DNA of 49,035 nucleotides from assembly GCA_946527725.1 (NCBI GenBank), contig CAMMYM010000003.1:1-49035 (forward strand), written 5' to 3'. Made by a program: the position numbers and the translations under genes. Shown here piece after piece: positions 40,708-49,035 of this stretch. The notes under the pieces were generated by a model. That model was given only the letters and a program-made list of their open reading frames with translations, had not been told where the DNA came from and ran no database searches. The stretch comes from an uncultured Clostridia bacterium (GTDB lineage Bacteria > Bacillota > Clostridia > Christensenellales > Aristaeellaceae). Position 1 is the stretch's first letter; every line of letters starts with the position of its first letter.

Positions 40708-41499
40708 TTACCCTCCCTGTATCTCGATGCGCCGCTGATTCCGCTGCCAGAACAGGATCCCCAGGGCAGTCAGTAAAAGTGTCCAGCACAGCTGGATCAG
40801 CAGCATCCGCGGTGCTTCTGCAGGAAGTGCTTCTCCGGTATAAAGCCGGATGGGCGTATCCAGCAATTGTGCATAGGGCAGCAGGGTAATCACATGCTGC
40901 CAGCTGTCCGGAAACAGCGTCAGCGGCAGAATATTGCCGGAAAACGTCATCATCAGCAGGTTCAGCAGGCCCTGCATTCCCCGGGAATCAAGCGTACGCA
41001 TGGTAAAACCCATCGTAATGTTTTCCAGGGCGGAAACACACAGGAGCCCGAGCATCAGCCCCGCCAGTCCGAGGCACAGCCCTGCAGGCGACGCGGGCAT
41101 CGACAGTCCCCAGCCTTCCGGCAGGATCAGCGCAAACACGAGCATGGGTACTCCGCGCATCAGGCTGCCTGTCAGTTTCTGCGCCACAATCCGGACATAG
41201 TAAAATCCGTACAGGTTCAGCGGCCTGCAAAGATCGTATGCGATGCTGCCTGTACGGATTTTGTCCAGCAGGTCCGGGTCAGAAGCCAGAAGCATACGGA
41301 AAAAAGCCTGCTGCAGCCATACATAACTTGCAATATGGCTGAACGGCATGCTTTGGGGTTTCCCGGCATACAACGCCTTGTATACAGCAATGAGAACCAG
41401 GCCGAAAAACATCTGGCAGATGATCCCGCCAAGCACCGCGCCGCGGTACTGGACTTCCAGCCTCCGCCTCATGCGAAACGCGGACAGGTATGCTTTCAT
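40708..41499 (-). CDS. ABC-2 family exporter permease
   Basis: Hydrophobic; DLLDKIRTGSIAYDLCRPLNLYGFYYVRIVAQ; MMTFSGNILPLTLFPDSWQHV. Confidence 0.8.
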   Translation of the reverse strand: MKAYLSAFRMRRRLEVQYRGAVLGGIICQMFFGLVLIAVYKALYAGKPQSMPFSHIASYVWLQQAFFRMLLASDPDLLDKIRTGSIAYDLCRPLNLYGFYYVRIVAQKLTGSLMRGVPMLVFALILPEGWGLSMPASPAGLCLGLAGLMLGLLCVSALENITMGFTMRTLDSRGMQGLLNLLMMTFSGNILPLTLFPDSWQHVITLLPYAQLLDTPIRLYTGEALPAEAPRMLLIQLCWTLLLTALGILFWQRNQRRIEIQGG

Positions 41500-42461
41500 A
41501 GGTCCATCTCCCGATACATATCCGCCACGAGGCGGTCAATATTCCTGGGCTGGACTGTCAGTTCCCGGATCGTTCCCGCACCCTGGAGGCGCGCGATCAT
41601 CTCCGCCGTCGGGTATTCCGCCGGGGAATATGTAATCACAAGGTTTTCCCCGTCACAGACAGCCGGAGCATTATCCGGCAGTTCAGGCCAGGCATCCGCT
41701 TCCTCATACCGCACCGTCACCGTGCGGACTGTATCATACCTGCCCAGCAGGTCGTGCAGTGTACCGTCGAACAGTTTTCGTCCGTGCCCGAGCACCATAA
41801 CCCGGGAACAAAGCGCAACGATATCCTCCATATCATGGGTCGTCAGCAGGATTGTTGTTCCATACCGGCTGTTTTCCCACTTTAGGAAATCCCGGAGCGC
41901 CAGTTTGCTGACCGCGTCCAGGCCGATTGTCGGTTCGTCGAGAAACAGCAGTTCCGGCCGGTGCAGCAATGACCCGCACAGTTCTGCGCGCATCCGCTGG
42001 CCCAGGCTCAGTTGCCGCAGCGGTGTGCGCAGCAGTTCATCCAGCTGCAGCGCTTCCGTTAGTTCTTTCAGGCGGGCTGTGTATTCTTCTCCCGGAATCC
42101 GGTAGATATCCTTCAGCAGGTCATAACTGTCCCGGACCGGTACGTCCCACCACAGTTGCGTCCGCTGGCCGAACACCACACCGATCCGGCGCACATGCTC
42201 TTTGCGTTCCTTCCACGGTACAAGTCCGCCGACCGTAACTTCTCCTCCGTCCGGCGTCAGGATGCCGGAGAGGATTTTAACGGTTGTGGACTTTCCTGCG
42301 CCGTTTGGCCCGATATACCCCAGCAGTTCTCCGTGTTCAATGTCGAAGGAAACGTCCTGCAGTGCATTTATCATCTTCTTCTCCCGGAAAAAAGCGCCTT
42401 TCTTCCGTTTTTCCCGGACGATAAAGCGTTTTTCCAGGTCCTTTACGTGAATATAACTCAT
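41496..42461 (-). CDS. ABC exporter ATP-binding protein
   Basis: GYIGPNGAGKSTTVKILSGILTPDGG, LSLGQRMRAELCGSLLHRPELLFLDEPTIGLD; start MSYIHVKDLEK. Confidence 0.92.
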   Translation of the reverse strand: MSYIHVKDLEKRFIVREKRKKGAFFREKKMINALQDVSFDIEHGELLGYIGPNGAGKSTTVKILSGILTPDGGEVTVGGLVPWKERKEHVRRIGVVFGQRTQLWWDVPVRDSYDLLKDIYRIPGEEYTARLKELTEALQLDELLRTPLRQLSLGQRMRAELCGSLLHRPELLFLDEPTIGLDAVSKLALRDFLKWENSRYGTTILLTTHDMEDIVALCSRVMVLGHGRKLFDGTLHDLLGRYDTVRTVTVRYEEADAWPELPDNAPAVCDGENLVITYSPAEYPTAEMIARLQGAGTIRELTVQPRNIDRLVADMYREMDL

Positions 42462-42471
42462 TTTCCCTGCC

Positions 42472-44064
42472 TTACCTGCTGAACTGTGAGATAAATTTCC
42501 AGGCGTTTTCAATACTGTGGTGCCTGCACTCGTGAACCTGGCCGCTGACGCTGGCAAAAGCAGTGCGGCACACGCCGTCCTCGCTGTCATAATATTGCAC
42601 GGTCAGGGTGCTGCCGCGGCTCGGATCGAAAATCTCTTCTTTCCGGTCGCCGTTCAGGCCCCACAGCGGATTCTCCCAGCTCTCCTGGCGGCTGAAGTCA
42701 ACGTCTGCAAAATGCTTCTTCAGCCTGTTCACTTCCGCCACATACACAACCCGTTCGAGGGCGGAATCCGCCTGCCTCGGCAGTTCCGGTACATGGGACA
42801 GTTCTCCGCCGGAATAGAAAACAGGAATCTGCACAGTCTTGTTGATATATCCGACCGGTGCGCCGAAGAAAGATTTATAGACACCGAAAAGTGCGCTGGC
42901 GGGCATAACTCCTGCAAAAACCTCCGGATGCTGCGTCGCACAGTCCCAGGTCTTCCCTGCGCCCATGGAGAAGCCTGTTGCATAGATCCTGTGTGCGTCA
43001 ATGTTATACTTCTTTTCCAGGTCCTTAACGATTTCAACCGCTTCCGTCGCCGTCACGTTCTGGTGGTTTTCCACAGAGACAAACAGGAAGCCATACCTGT
43101 GTGCTATTTCCCACCACCCGGCAACAAACGTCAGGTACATGGAAGAATCGCCGCCTCCGTGAAAGCCGAGCACCAGCGGTACAGGTCCTTTGTCAAACAG
43201 GTTGTTGTTATAGTATGCAAACCAGCCAACCTTATGGGTTTTCTGTTCCTTAAAGGGACTCATGTTGTCCGGGGAAGTATTCACAACGGTACTGCCCGCT
43301 TCCTCTGTCATATCCATTGCGGGAAAGTCCGGCTCCAGTTCAATTTTCCCGCACCACATTTTGAATTGTTTCACAAAACCGTAGTAATCCTTCTCATACT
43401 CAGCTTTTGCCTTCACCATCAGGTGTTCGCAGCCGTCAAACGCCCGGTTTGTTTCGTCGCTGTTGCCGATGCTCAGTACAGCAATATCCTTCCGCTGCAC
43501 ATCCGGCAGCACGCTCAGGCGTTCCATCGAGCACATGGCCGGAGTGATCTCGCCGGGGCCCCAGAGATATTCGCCCTGCAGGGTCGTCAGCAGGTTTTTT
43601 GCCACATAATCTGCCGAAACGCCGTAGCTGTAAATATCGGCACGGAAAATTGCACCGCGTACGAAGTAACCCCTGAATTCCCGGGCAAAAAAATCATAAT
43701 TTTCAACAATCCCGTCCCTGTAGACCTGGATCATCTTGATTTCAGCAATCACTGATGCATAAAGATCCGCTCCGGCGGCAGGCCATCCGCCTTCCGCTGT
43801 CGGATAAACAAAAAGCACGCTGGAATCAGCATCCGCCGCAATCTTTGCAAGGCCGCTTTCCCGCGCAAAACGGACCGCGCTGTCCATCTCCTGCTTCTCT
43901 TCCTCAAAAACCAGCAGCAACGGTGCACGGAAGCCGTAATTGTTTATCTGTCCGTCCAGTCTGTTGTCCGGTACATAAACCTTCAGGAAGAACTTTTCAA
44001 ATGTATGCTCCCAACATTTACCGCCGGTTGCTTCCCGGACTTCCGGCCTTTCCGTCATTGCCAT
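42472..44064 (-). CDS. alpha/beta-hydrolase, esterase (CE1/PHB depolymerase-like) with extra N-terminal domain
   Basis: VPLVLGFHGGGDSSMYL oxyanion region, YATGFSMGAGKTW (GxSxG). Confidence 0.75.
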   Translation of the reverse strand: MAMTERPEVREATGGKCWEHTFEKFFLKVYVPDNRLDGQINNYGFRAPLLLVFEEEKQEMDSAVRFARESGLAKIAADADSSVLFVYPTAEGGWPAAGADLYASVIAEIKMIQVYRDGIVENYDFFAREFRGYFVRGAIFRADIYSYGVSADYVAKNLLTTLQGEYLWGPGEITPAMCSMERLSVLPDVQRKDIAVLSIGNSDETNRAFDGCEHLMVKAKAEYEKDYYGFVKQFKMWCGKIELEPDFPAMDMTEEAGSTVVNTSPDNMSPFKEQKTHKVGWFAYYNNNLFDKGPVPLVLGFHGGGDSSMYLTFVAGWWEIAHRYGFLFVSVENHQNVTATEAVEIVKDLEKKYNIDAHRIYATGFSMGAGKTWDCATQHPEVFAGVMPASALFGVYKSFFGAPVGYINKTVQIPVFYSGGELSHVPELPRQADSALERVVYVAEVNRLKKHFADVDFSRQESWENPLWGLNGDRKEEIFDPSRGSTLTVQYYDSEDGVCRTAFASVSGQVHECRHHSIENAWKFISQFSR

Positions 44065-44230
44065 ATGCAGCGCCCTCCGTATCCGTTTTTTCTCATCTTA
44101 TCAAGAAACGGTACTCCGTGCAATATGTCCGGACAATTTTCCATGCTGTGCATCCGGGCAATTCTCTTCCTTGCCTTTTCCCGGCTGTCCAAATATAATA
44201 ATCTTACTTTGGAAAGAGGAGGCGGCGCCT

Positions 44231-44821
44231 GTGGAGGAAATCACCTGGGAACTGTTTGACAGGCAGGTGGAAGCATGCAGGCTTTGCCCCCTTTGCCGTA
44301 ATATCCGGCATAAAGTCCCCGGTCAGGGTGATCCCCGATCACCGCTGATGCTGATCGGTGAAGGCCCGGGGCAGGTGGAAGATGAAGAAGGCCTTGCGTT
44401 TGTTGGCCCGGCCGGGCAGCTGCTGACAAAGATGCTGGAGGCGATCCGGCTTCCCCGGGACCGTGTCTATATCTGCAATATTGTGAAATGCCGTCCGCCG
44501 AACAACCGGGTCCCGACGCCGGAGGAAGCGGAAGCCTGCCGGATCCACCTGCGGATGCAGACATGGCTCGTCAGGCCGAAAGTAATCGTACTGCTCGGCA
44601 GCACCGCGGCAAAAAGTATTCTGGATCCGGAAATCCGGATCACGAGGGAACGCGGGAAATGGACGGTGCGGAAAGGCGTATGGATCATGCCGACATATCA
44701 CCCGTCTGCGCTGCTGCGTGATCCGGCCAAAAAGGCCGAAGCGTGGGAGGACATGAAAAGCCTCCGGAGCAGGCTGATGTCGCTGGGGCTTTACCAGGAC
44801 CTGTATTCCGGAGGCAGATAA
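44231..44821 (+). CDS. type-4 (Fe-S) uracil-DNA glycosylase
   Basis: CRLCPLC, MLIGEGPGQVEDEEGLAFVGPAGQLLTKML, YICNIVKCRPPNNRVPTPEEAEAC, MPTYHPSALLR; GTG with GAGGAGG. Confidence 0.93.
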   Translation: MEEITWELFDRQVEACRLCPLCRNIRHKVPGQGDPRSPLMLIGEGPGQVEDEEGLAFVGPAGQLLTKMLEAIRLPRDRVYICNIVKCRPPNNRVPTPEEAEACRIHLRMQTWLVRPKVIVLLGSTAAKSILDPEIRITRERGKWTVRKGVWIMPTYHPSALLRDPAKKAEAWEDMKSLRSRLMSLGLYQDLYSGGR

Positions 44822-44855
44822 ACCGTACCGTTTTTTAAGGCAGGCATCCGGCTGG

Positions 44856-45641
44856 CTACCGGATGTCTTTTTTGCAGTATTTTCCGTACGCCAGGGCAAT
44901 GCCTGCCGTGGCGAAAACCGCGCCGATCAGCAGCTTCGTTCTGTCGATGGCTCCGTTTGCCAGGATATCCGCCCCGTCTGCATAACCGAAGGGAGTAATG
45001 TATTTGAGCACTTTTGCCTGATCGGAAAGGTTCGCGATGATGCTCATGAAGTACAGGACGATCGCGAGGCCGAGGCCGATCCCGGCTCCGCCCTTCCACA
45101 GGAAAGCGGAGATGCCGAAACATACACAGCCAAGCTCAGCCTGCAGCAGGAAAAATGCCAGGTGGAGAAGCCCGAATTCCTTCCACGGAACCGGTTCCCC
45201 GATCATCGCAACAGATCCCATGGACAGCAGCCATACGGCCGCGTTCATCACCAGGATCTGGATGATCATGGCTGCCAATTTGGCGGAAACAATCTGCGCC
45301 CTGCTCTTGGGATGGGTCAGCAGGAATTCTGCAGTACCGTTTTTCTCCTCGTTTGCCAGGGCGGCAATACCGATCAGGGCAGCAAACAGTGCGCCGCCGA
45401 TACCGAGGATATTGCCGCATTCAATCCCATAAAAGCCCCTGAGCGTACCGAAATCAAGCGTATCCAGGCCGAATGCGGCGGTAAAAGCACCCATGGATGA
45501 AAACATTGAAGTAATGCTGTCCATCTGCCCTTTCATTTCGGGATACATGAGCAGGCAGATCACGATAAACGCACCGATGGCCAGCGTCCAGACCAACAGT
45601 GATTTCCAGGCTTGTCTGAGCTCATGCCGGATCAGTGTCAT
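44856..45641 (-). CDS. ABC-2 type permease
   Basis: Hydrophobic; ALANEEKNGTAEFLLTHPKSRAQIVSAKL; overlaps ATPase gene. Confidence 0.85.
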   Translation of the reverse strand: MTLIRHELRQAWKSLLVWTLAIGAFIVICLLMYPEMKGQMDSITSMFSSMGAFTAAFGLDTLDFGTLRGFYGIECGNILGIGGALFAALIGIAALANEEKNGTAEFLLTHPKSRAQIVSAKLAAMIIQILVMNAAVWLLSMGSVAMIGEPVPWKEFGLLHLAFFLLQAELGCVCFGISAFLWKGGAGIGLGLAIVLYFMSIIANLSDQAKVLKYITPFGYADGADILANGAIDRTKLLIGAVFATAGIALAYGKYCKKDIR

Positions 45642-46525
45642 ACCTGCTCACCGCCTTTTTCATAAAAATGGAGCACAATTTCCTCCAGGTCCGGTTCTGC
45701 GACTGTCAGCTCCCGGATATCCCTTCCGGCAAGCACGCGGATCAGCCGGTTGGGATCCCCGTTGTAAAGGAAGCTTACCGTGTCTTCCTGTTCTGTCCAG
45801 TTCCTGATGCCTGGCAAATCTTCCCGCTTCAGGTCTCCCTTCAGGGTAATCCGCCGTGCACCGGCCTTTGCCAGTTTTTCCACGCTGTCGCTTGCAATAA
45901 TGCTGCCTTCCCGGATGACCGCCGCACGTGTGCAGTATCGTTGGATTTCAGAGAGAATATGGCTGGAAAGGAACACGGTTGTCCCCTTTCTGTTCCGTTC
46001 CTGCAGGATACTGAAGAACTCATGCTGCATCAGGGGATCCAGCCCGCTTGTCGGCTCGTCAAGGATCAGCAGTTCCGGATCATGCTGCAAAGCGCAGACA
46101 ATCCCGACCTTCTTCCTGTTGCCGAAGGACAGGTCTTCCGCCTTCCTGTCCCTGTCAAGCTGCAAACGTTCACAAAGCTCCGCTGCGTCAGCCCTGCAGT
46201 CCTTTTTCCTGAGTTCTGCAGAAAGCTTCAGGATATCGCGAACCCGCATCCCACTGTAGAACGCAGTATCCGACGGCAGGTATCCGACCCGCTGCAGGAT
46301 CGTTTTCCTGTGCCGGGCAATATCCATTCCAAGCACCTTTCCATTGCCGGACGTGGGGGAAATCAGCCCGAGCAGTGTACGGATTGTAGTGGATTTGCCG
46401 GCGCCGTTGGGTCCGATAAATCCGAAGAAATCACCCTCCGCCACAGCCAGGTTCAGGTTGTTGATTCCTCTGGTTTTACCGTAATACTTGGTCAGGTTTT
46501 CGGCAAGAATCGCTGTGTTTCCCAT
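45638..46525 (-). CDS. ABC transporter ATP-binding protein
   Basis: GFIGPNGAGKSTTIRTLLGLISPTSG, LILDEPTSGLDPLMQHEF, LSSHILSEIQR. Confidence 0.93.
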   Translation of the reverse strand: MGNTAILAENLTKYYGKTRGINNLNLAVAEGDFFGFIGPNGAGKSTTIRTLLGLISPTSGNGKVLGMDIARHRKTILQRVGYLPSDTAFYSGMRVRDILKLSAELRKKDCRADAAELCERLQLDRDRKAEDLSFGNRKKVGIVCALQHDPELLILDEPTSGLDPLMQHEFFSILQERNRKGTTVFLSSHILSEIQRYCTRAAVIREGSIIASDSVEKLAKAGARRITLKGDLKREDLPGIRNWTEQEDTVSFLYNGDPNRLIRVLAGRDIRELTVAEPDLEEIVLHFYEKGGEQV

Positions 46526-46651
46526 ATACCTTCCTCTTTCCGAATGCTTTTACGCTTTCATTATACCTGCCCGCCTGAAAAGATACAGGAAAAACAGGCA
46601 GGAAAAAAAAGTCCTATTCCTCCGGTCCGGAAAAATAGAACAGGAAACAGG

Positions 46652-47236
46652 TCAGGATCGCTCCGTCCTTTTCGCCAGGAGCCAGGCAAGCGCATGCACC
46701 GCCTGCCTGAACTCTCCGCGGCTGACCATTCCGTCGATTTCCTGCCCGGTATGCTTCCGGACGCGGAGAAGTTCCATTTCGTCGAGTTGCTGCGGCGCGG
46801 CAAGCCTGCATTTTTCGGCAACAAACAGCCAGGCATAGTTGTCTGAGATTGTTGCGTTGGAAGGGATGGCGAGGAGCGGACGCCAGCAGTCGGATACATA
46901 CCCTGTTTCCTCCCGCAGCTCCCGCCTTGCTGCTTCCAGCGCGGCTGCGGCCGGGTCTTCCCCGTCTTTTTTCTCGATGGCACCGGCAGGAAACTCTGTC
47001 GTTACCTCACGGATTCCCTGCCGGAACTGGCGGACACATAAATAGCGGCCTTCTTCATCCGACGCGACGACCACGGCATAATCCCTGCGGGTATAACTGT
47101 AATAAGGCTGAAAAATCCTGCCGTCCGGAAACCGGAAGGCGGATCTCCTGAAATCGATCCATTCATCCTGGACAATATGTTCTGTGGAGATCTCCTCCCA
47201 CGCCAGGTTTTCTTCAGGGGTATTCTGTTGATCCAT
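46652..47236 (-). CDS. NUDIX hydrolase (ADP-ribose pyrophosphatase-like)
   Basis: Nudix box GxxxxxEDPAAAALEAARRELREETGY. Confidence 0.9.
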   Translation of the reverse strand: MDQQNTPEENLAWEEISTEHIVQDEWIDFRRSAFRFPDGRIFQPYYSYTRRDYAVVVASDEEGRYLCVRQFRQGIREVTTEFPAGAIEKKDGEDPAAAALEAARRELREETGYVSDCWRPLLAIPSNATISDNYAWLFVAEKCRLAAPQQLDEMELLRVRKHTGQEIDGMVSRGEFRQAVHALAWLLAKRTERS

Positions 47237-47400
47237 GCGGCCTCCTCAGGAACAAGCTTTTTCTCCTTTTATTGTACCGGTCTTTGGAGGAAATCACAAG
47301 AAAAAACGAAAAAAAGGGAAAAAGTGTTGACGCACAGGCATGCCTCGTTTATCCTGTCAGCAGCAGGAAAAAGCAACATAACACACCGGGAGGTATGACC

Positions 47401-49002
47401 ATGAAAAAGGCATCCGTCACCCTTCATCCCGATTTCAGAATCGGCAGTATTTCACCGCGCCTTTTCGGAGCATTCCTGGAACCTATCGGTTCCATGGTCA
47501 ACGGAAGCATGTACAACCCCAAACATCCGGCGGCAGACGCCCAGGGCATGCGGAAGGATTTCTACGAAGCTTTGAAAAAGACAGGGCTTCCCGCCGTGCG
47601 TCTCCCGGGCGGCAACTTTGTTTCCGGCTGGCAATGGAAAGATTCCATCGGTCCCATGGCAGAACGGAAAACCCATCTGGACATGGCATGGTTCCAGTAT
47701 ATTCCCAATGACGTCGGTCATGACGAATACCTTCAGTGGGCAGAAAAAGCCGGTGCTGAAGCGATCTATACAGTAAACCTGGGCACCGGCACCCTCCAGG
47801 ACGCTGCCGATTGTGTGGAATACACCAATCATCCGGAAGGCACCTGGTGGTCGGACCTGAGGAAAAAGAACGGGCATGCCGCTCCTTACGGGGTAAAGAC
47901 CTGGTGCCTCGGCAACGAGATGGACGGCCCGTGGCAGATCGCGTCATATGAAAAGGATCCCCGGGCTTATGGCGTGCTTGCCCACGAAACAAGCAAAGCA
48001 ATGAAATGGGTCGATCCGTCGATCGAAACAATTGCCTGCGTTTCCAGCTCTCCTTTTTTGAGCCACTATCCGGACTGGGACAGGGCGGTGCTTGAAGAAT
48101 GCTACAGCGCCGTAGACTATATTTCCCTGCATCATTATCATTCAGTGCCGCCTGATCTGCCCCGGGCAGTCCTTGCCGGATATCAGGCATATGAGGATTA
48201 TATCCGCACGGAGATTGCCCTGTGCGACTATGTAAAGACAAAACTGCGTTCAAAAAAGACACTGATGCTCGCACTTGACGAATACGGAAGCATGATCCGG
48301 CCGCGGGGCGAATCGCACCTCGGCCTGGCAGGCCGGCAGGAACCGGAGATGTTCGGCGTTTTCGTACCTGGCAGGACATACATCCGCCATGATCCGGATG
48401 ACTGGTCCACCCGGCGCATGCCTCCGCGCTCCCATGAAATGCTGCAGGCCCTTGGCATGGCTGGCGTAATGCTCGTGATGCTGCACCATGCGGACCGGAT
48501 CAGGATCGGCTGCGCCACAGGCGGTCTCGGCGCACTGTGCGCCACAGACCGGGAGCACGTCTGGAAAGGTGCCGCGCATTATCCCTTCATCCAGATGATA
48601 CAGTGGGCAAAGGGCGATTCCCTTGTGTGTGAAGTGAAATGTGACTGTTACGACGTACCGGGATATGCAATCGATGACATGAACCAGTACGGCGGATTCA
48701 CCGGTGTCAGGACCGTCCAGGCCGCTGCAGCGCTGAATGAAGAAGCCGGGGAACTGACCGTCTTTGTCATCAATGCCGACCTGGAGGAAGCACAGGAATT
48801 GGCCATGGATATGCGCTGTTTTGAAGGATGGAAGTTTGACGGGCATATCGAAATGTATTCGGATGATCCGGAAGCAGCCAACACCTTCGAACACCCGGAC
48901 AGGATCCTGCCTCGGAAAAATGCAGAATCCCGCATGGAAAAAGGACACCTGGCCGCTGTACTTCAGCCGGCGTCCTGGAATGCCTTTCGTTTCAGGAAGT
49001 AA
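47401..49002 (+). CDS. alpha-N-arabinofuranosidase-like, GH51
   Basis: SPRLFGAFLEPIG, RLPGGNFVSGWQWKDSIGP, TWCLGNEMDGPWQ (acid/base), LALDEYG; ATG with GGGAGG. Confidence 0.92.
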   Translation: MKKASVTLHPDFRIGSISPRLFGAFLEPIGSMVNGSMYNPKHPAADAQGMRKDFYEALKKTGLPAVRLPGGNFVSGWQWKDSIGPMAERKTHLDMAWFQYIPNDVGHDEYLQWAEKAGAEAIYTVNLGTGTLQDAADCVEYTNHPEGTWWSDLRKKNGHAAPYGVKTWCLGNEMDGPWQIASYEKDPRAYGVLAHETSKAMKWVDPSIETIACVSSSPFLSHYPDWDRAVLEECYSAVDYISLHHYHSVPPDLPRAVLAGYQAYEDYIRTEIALCDYVKTKLRSKKTLMLALDEYGSMIRPRGESHLGLAGRQEPEMFGVFVPGRTYIRHDPDDWSTRRMPPRSHEMLQALGMAGVMLVMLHHADRIRIGCATGGLGALCATDREHVWKGAAHYPFIQMIQWAKGDSLVCEVKCDCYDVPGYAIDDMNQYGGFTGVRTVQAAAALNEEAGELTVFVINADLEEAQELAMDMRCFEGWKFDGHIEMYSDDPEAANTFEHPDRILPRKNAESRMEKGHLAAVLQPASWNAFRFRK

Positions 49003-49015
49003 AACCCGGTTCCCG

Positions 49016-49035
49016 CCCGCCGCTTCAGCGGCGGG
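49016..49035. terminator. hairpin after GH51 gene (at window edge)
   Basis: CCCGCCGC-TTCA-GCGGCGGG. Confidence 0.55.

Overview
The window is a compact, gene-dense segment of about 49 kb with mostly chromosomal housekeeping content. It looks like an anaerobic Firmicutes/Clostridia-type bacterium, but that is inferred from gene content only. No rRNA, tRNA, CRISPR array, transposase or prophage module was recognised. Main blocks, in order: partial CNNM/HlyC-type protein; ImmA/IrrE-like peptidase; trxB, nrdD and nrdG; AEC transporter; a minus-strand run of DUF1232, Cas4-like nuclease, small acidic ORF and double-glycine-leader/SH3-like peptide behind ddh, dapB and dapA; M18 aminopeptidase; a complete F-type ATP synthase operon; a RanBP2-type zinc-finger membrane protein; mrfA, mrfB, TPR protein and signal peptidase I; metQ/metN/metI-like ABC transporter; a metal-efflux cassette (HMA protein, P1B-ATPase, ArsR); MBL hydrolase; GH43; a GGDEF protein with a C-terminal CopG/RHH-like tail; PPi-PFK; purA; two ABC-2 exporter systems; an esterase; type-4 UDG; NUDIX; GH51. 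The best candidates for undescribed biology are: (1) the GGDEF-RHH protein with a near-perfect 25-bp palindrome in its promoter region; (2) the double-glycine-leader SH3-like peptide, acidic ORF and standalone Cas4-like nuclease cassette; (3) an NrdD with a fused C-terminal redoxin, beside trxB and behind a predicted NrdR box pair; (4) an ATP synthase combining a two-carboxylate c-subunit with a truncated epsilon; (5) a membrane protein with canonical RanBP2 zinc fingers. All functional calls come from reading motifs by eye; no database search was run.
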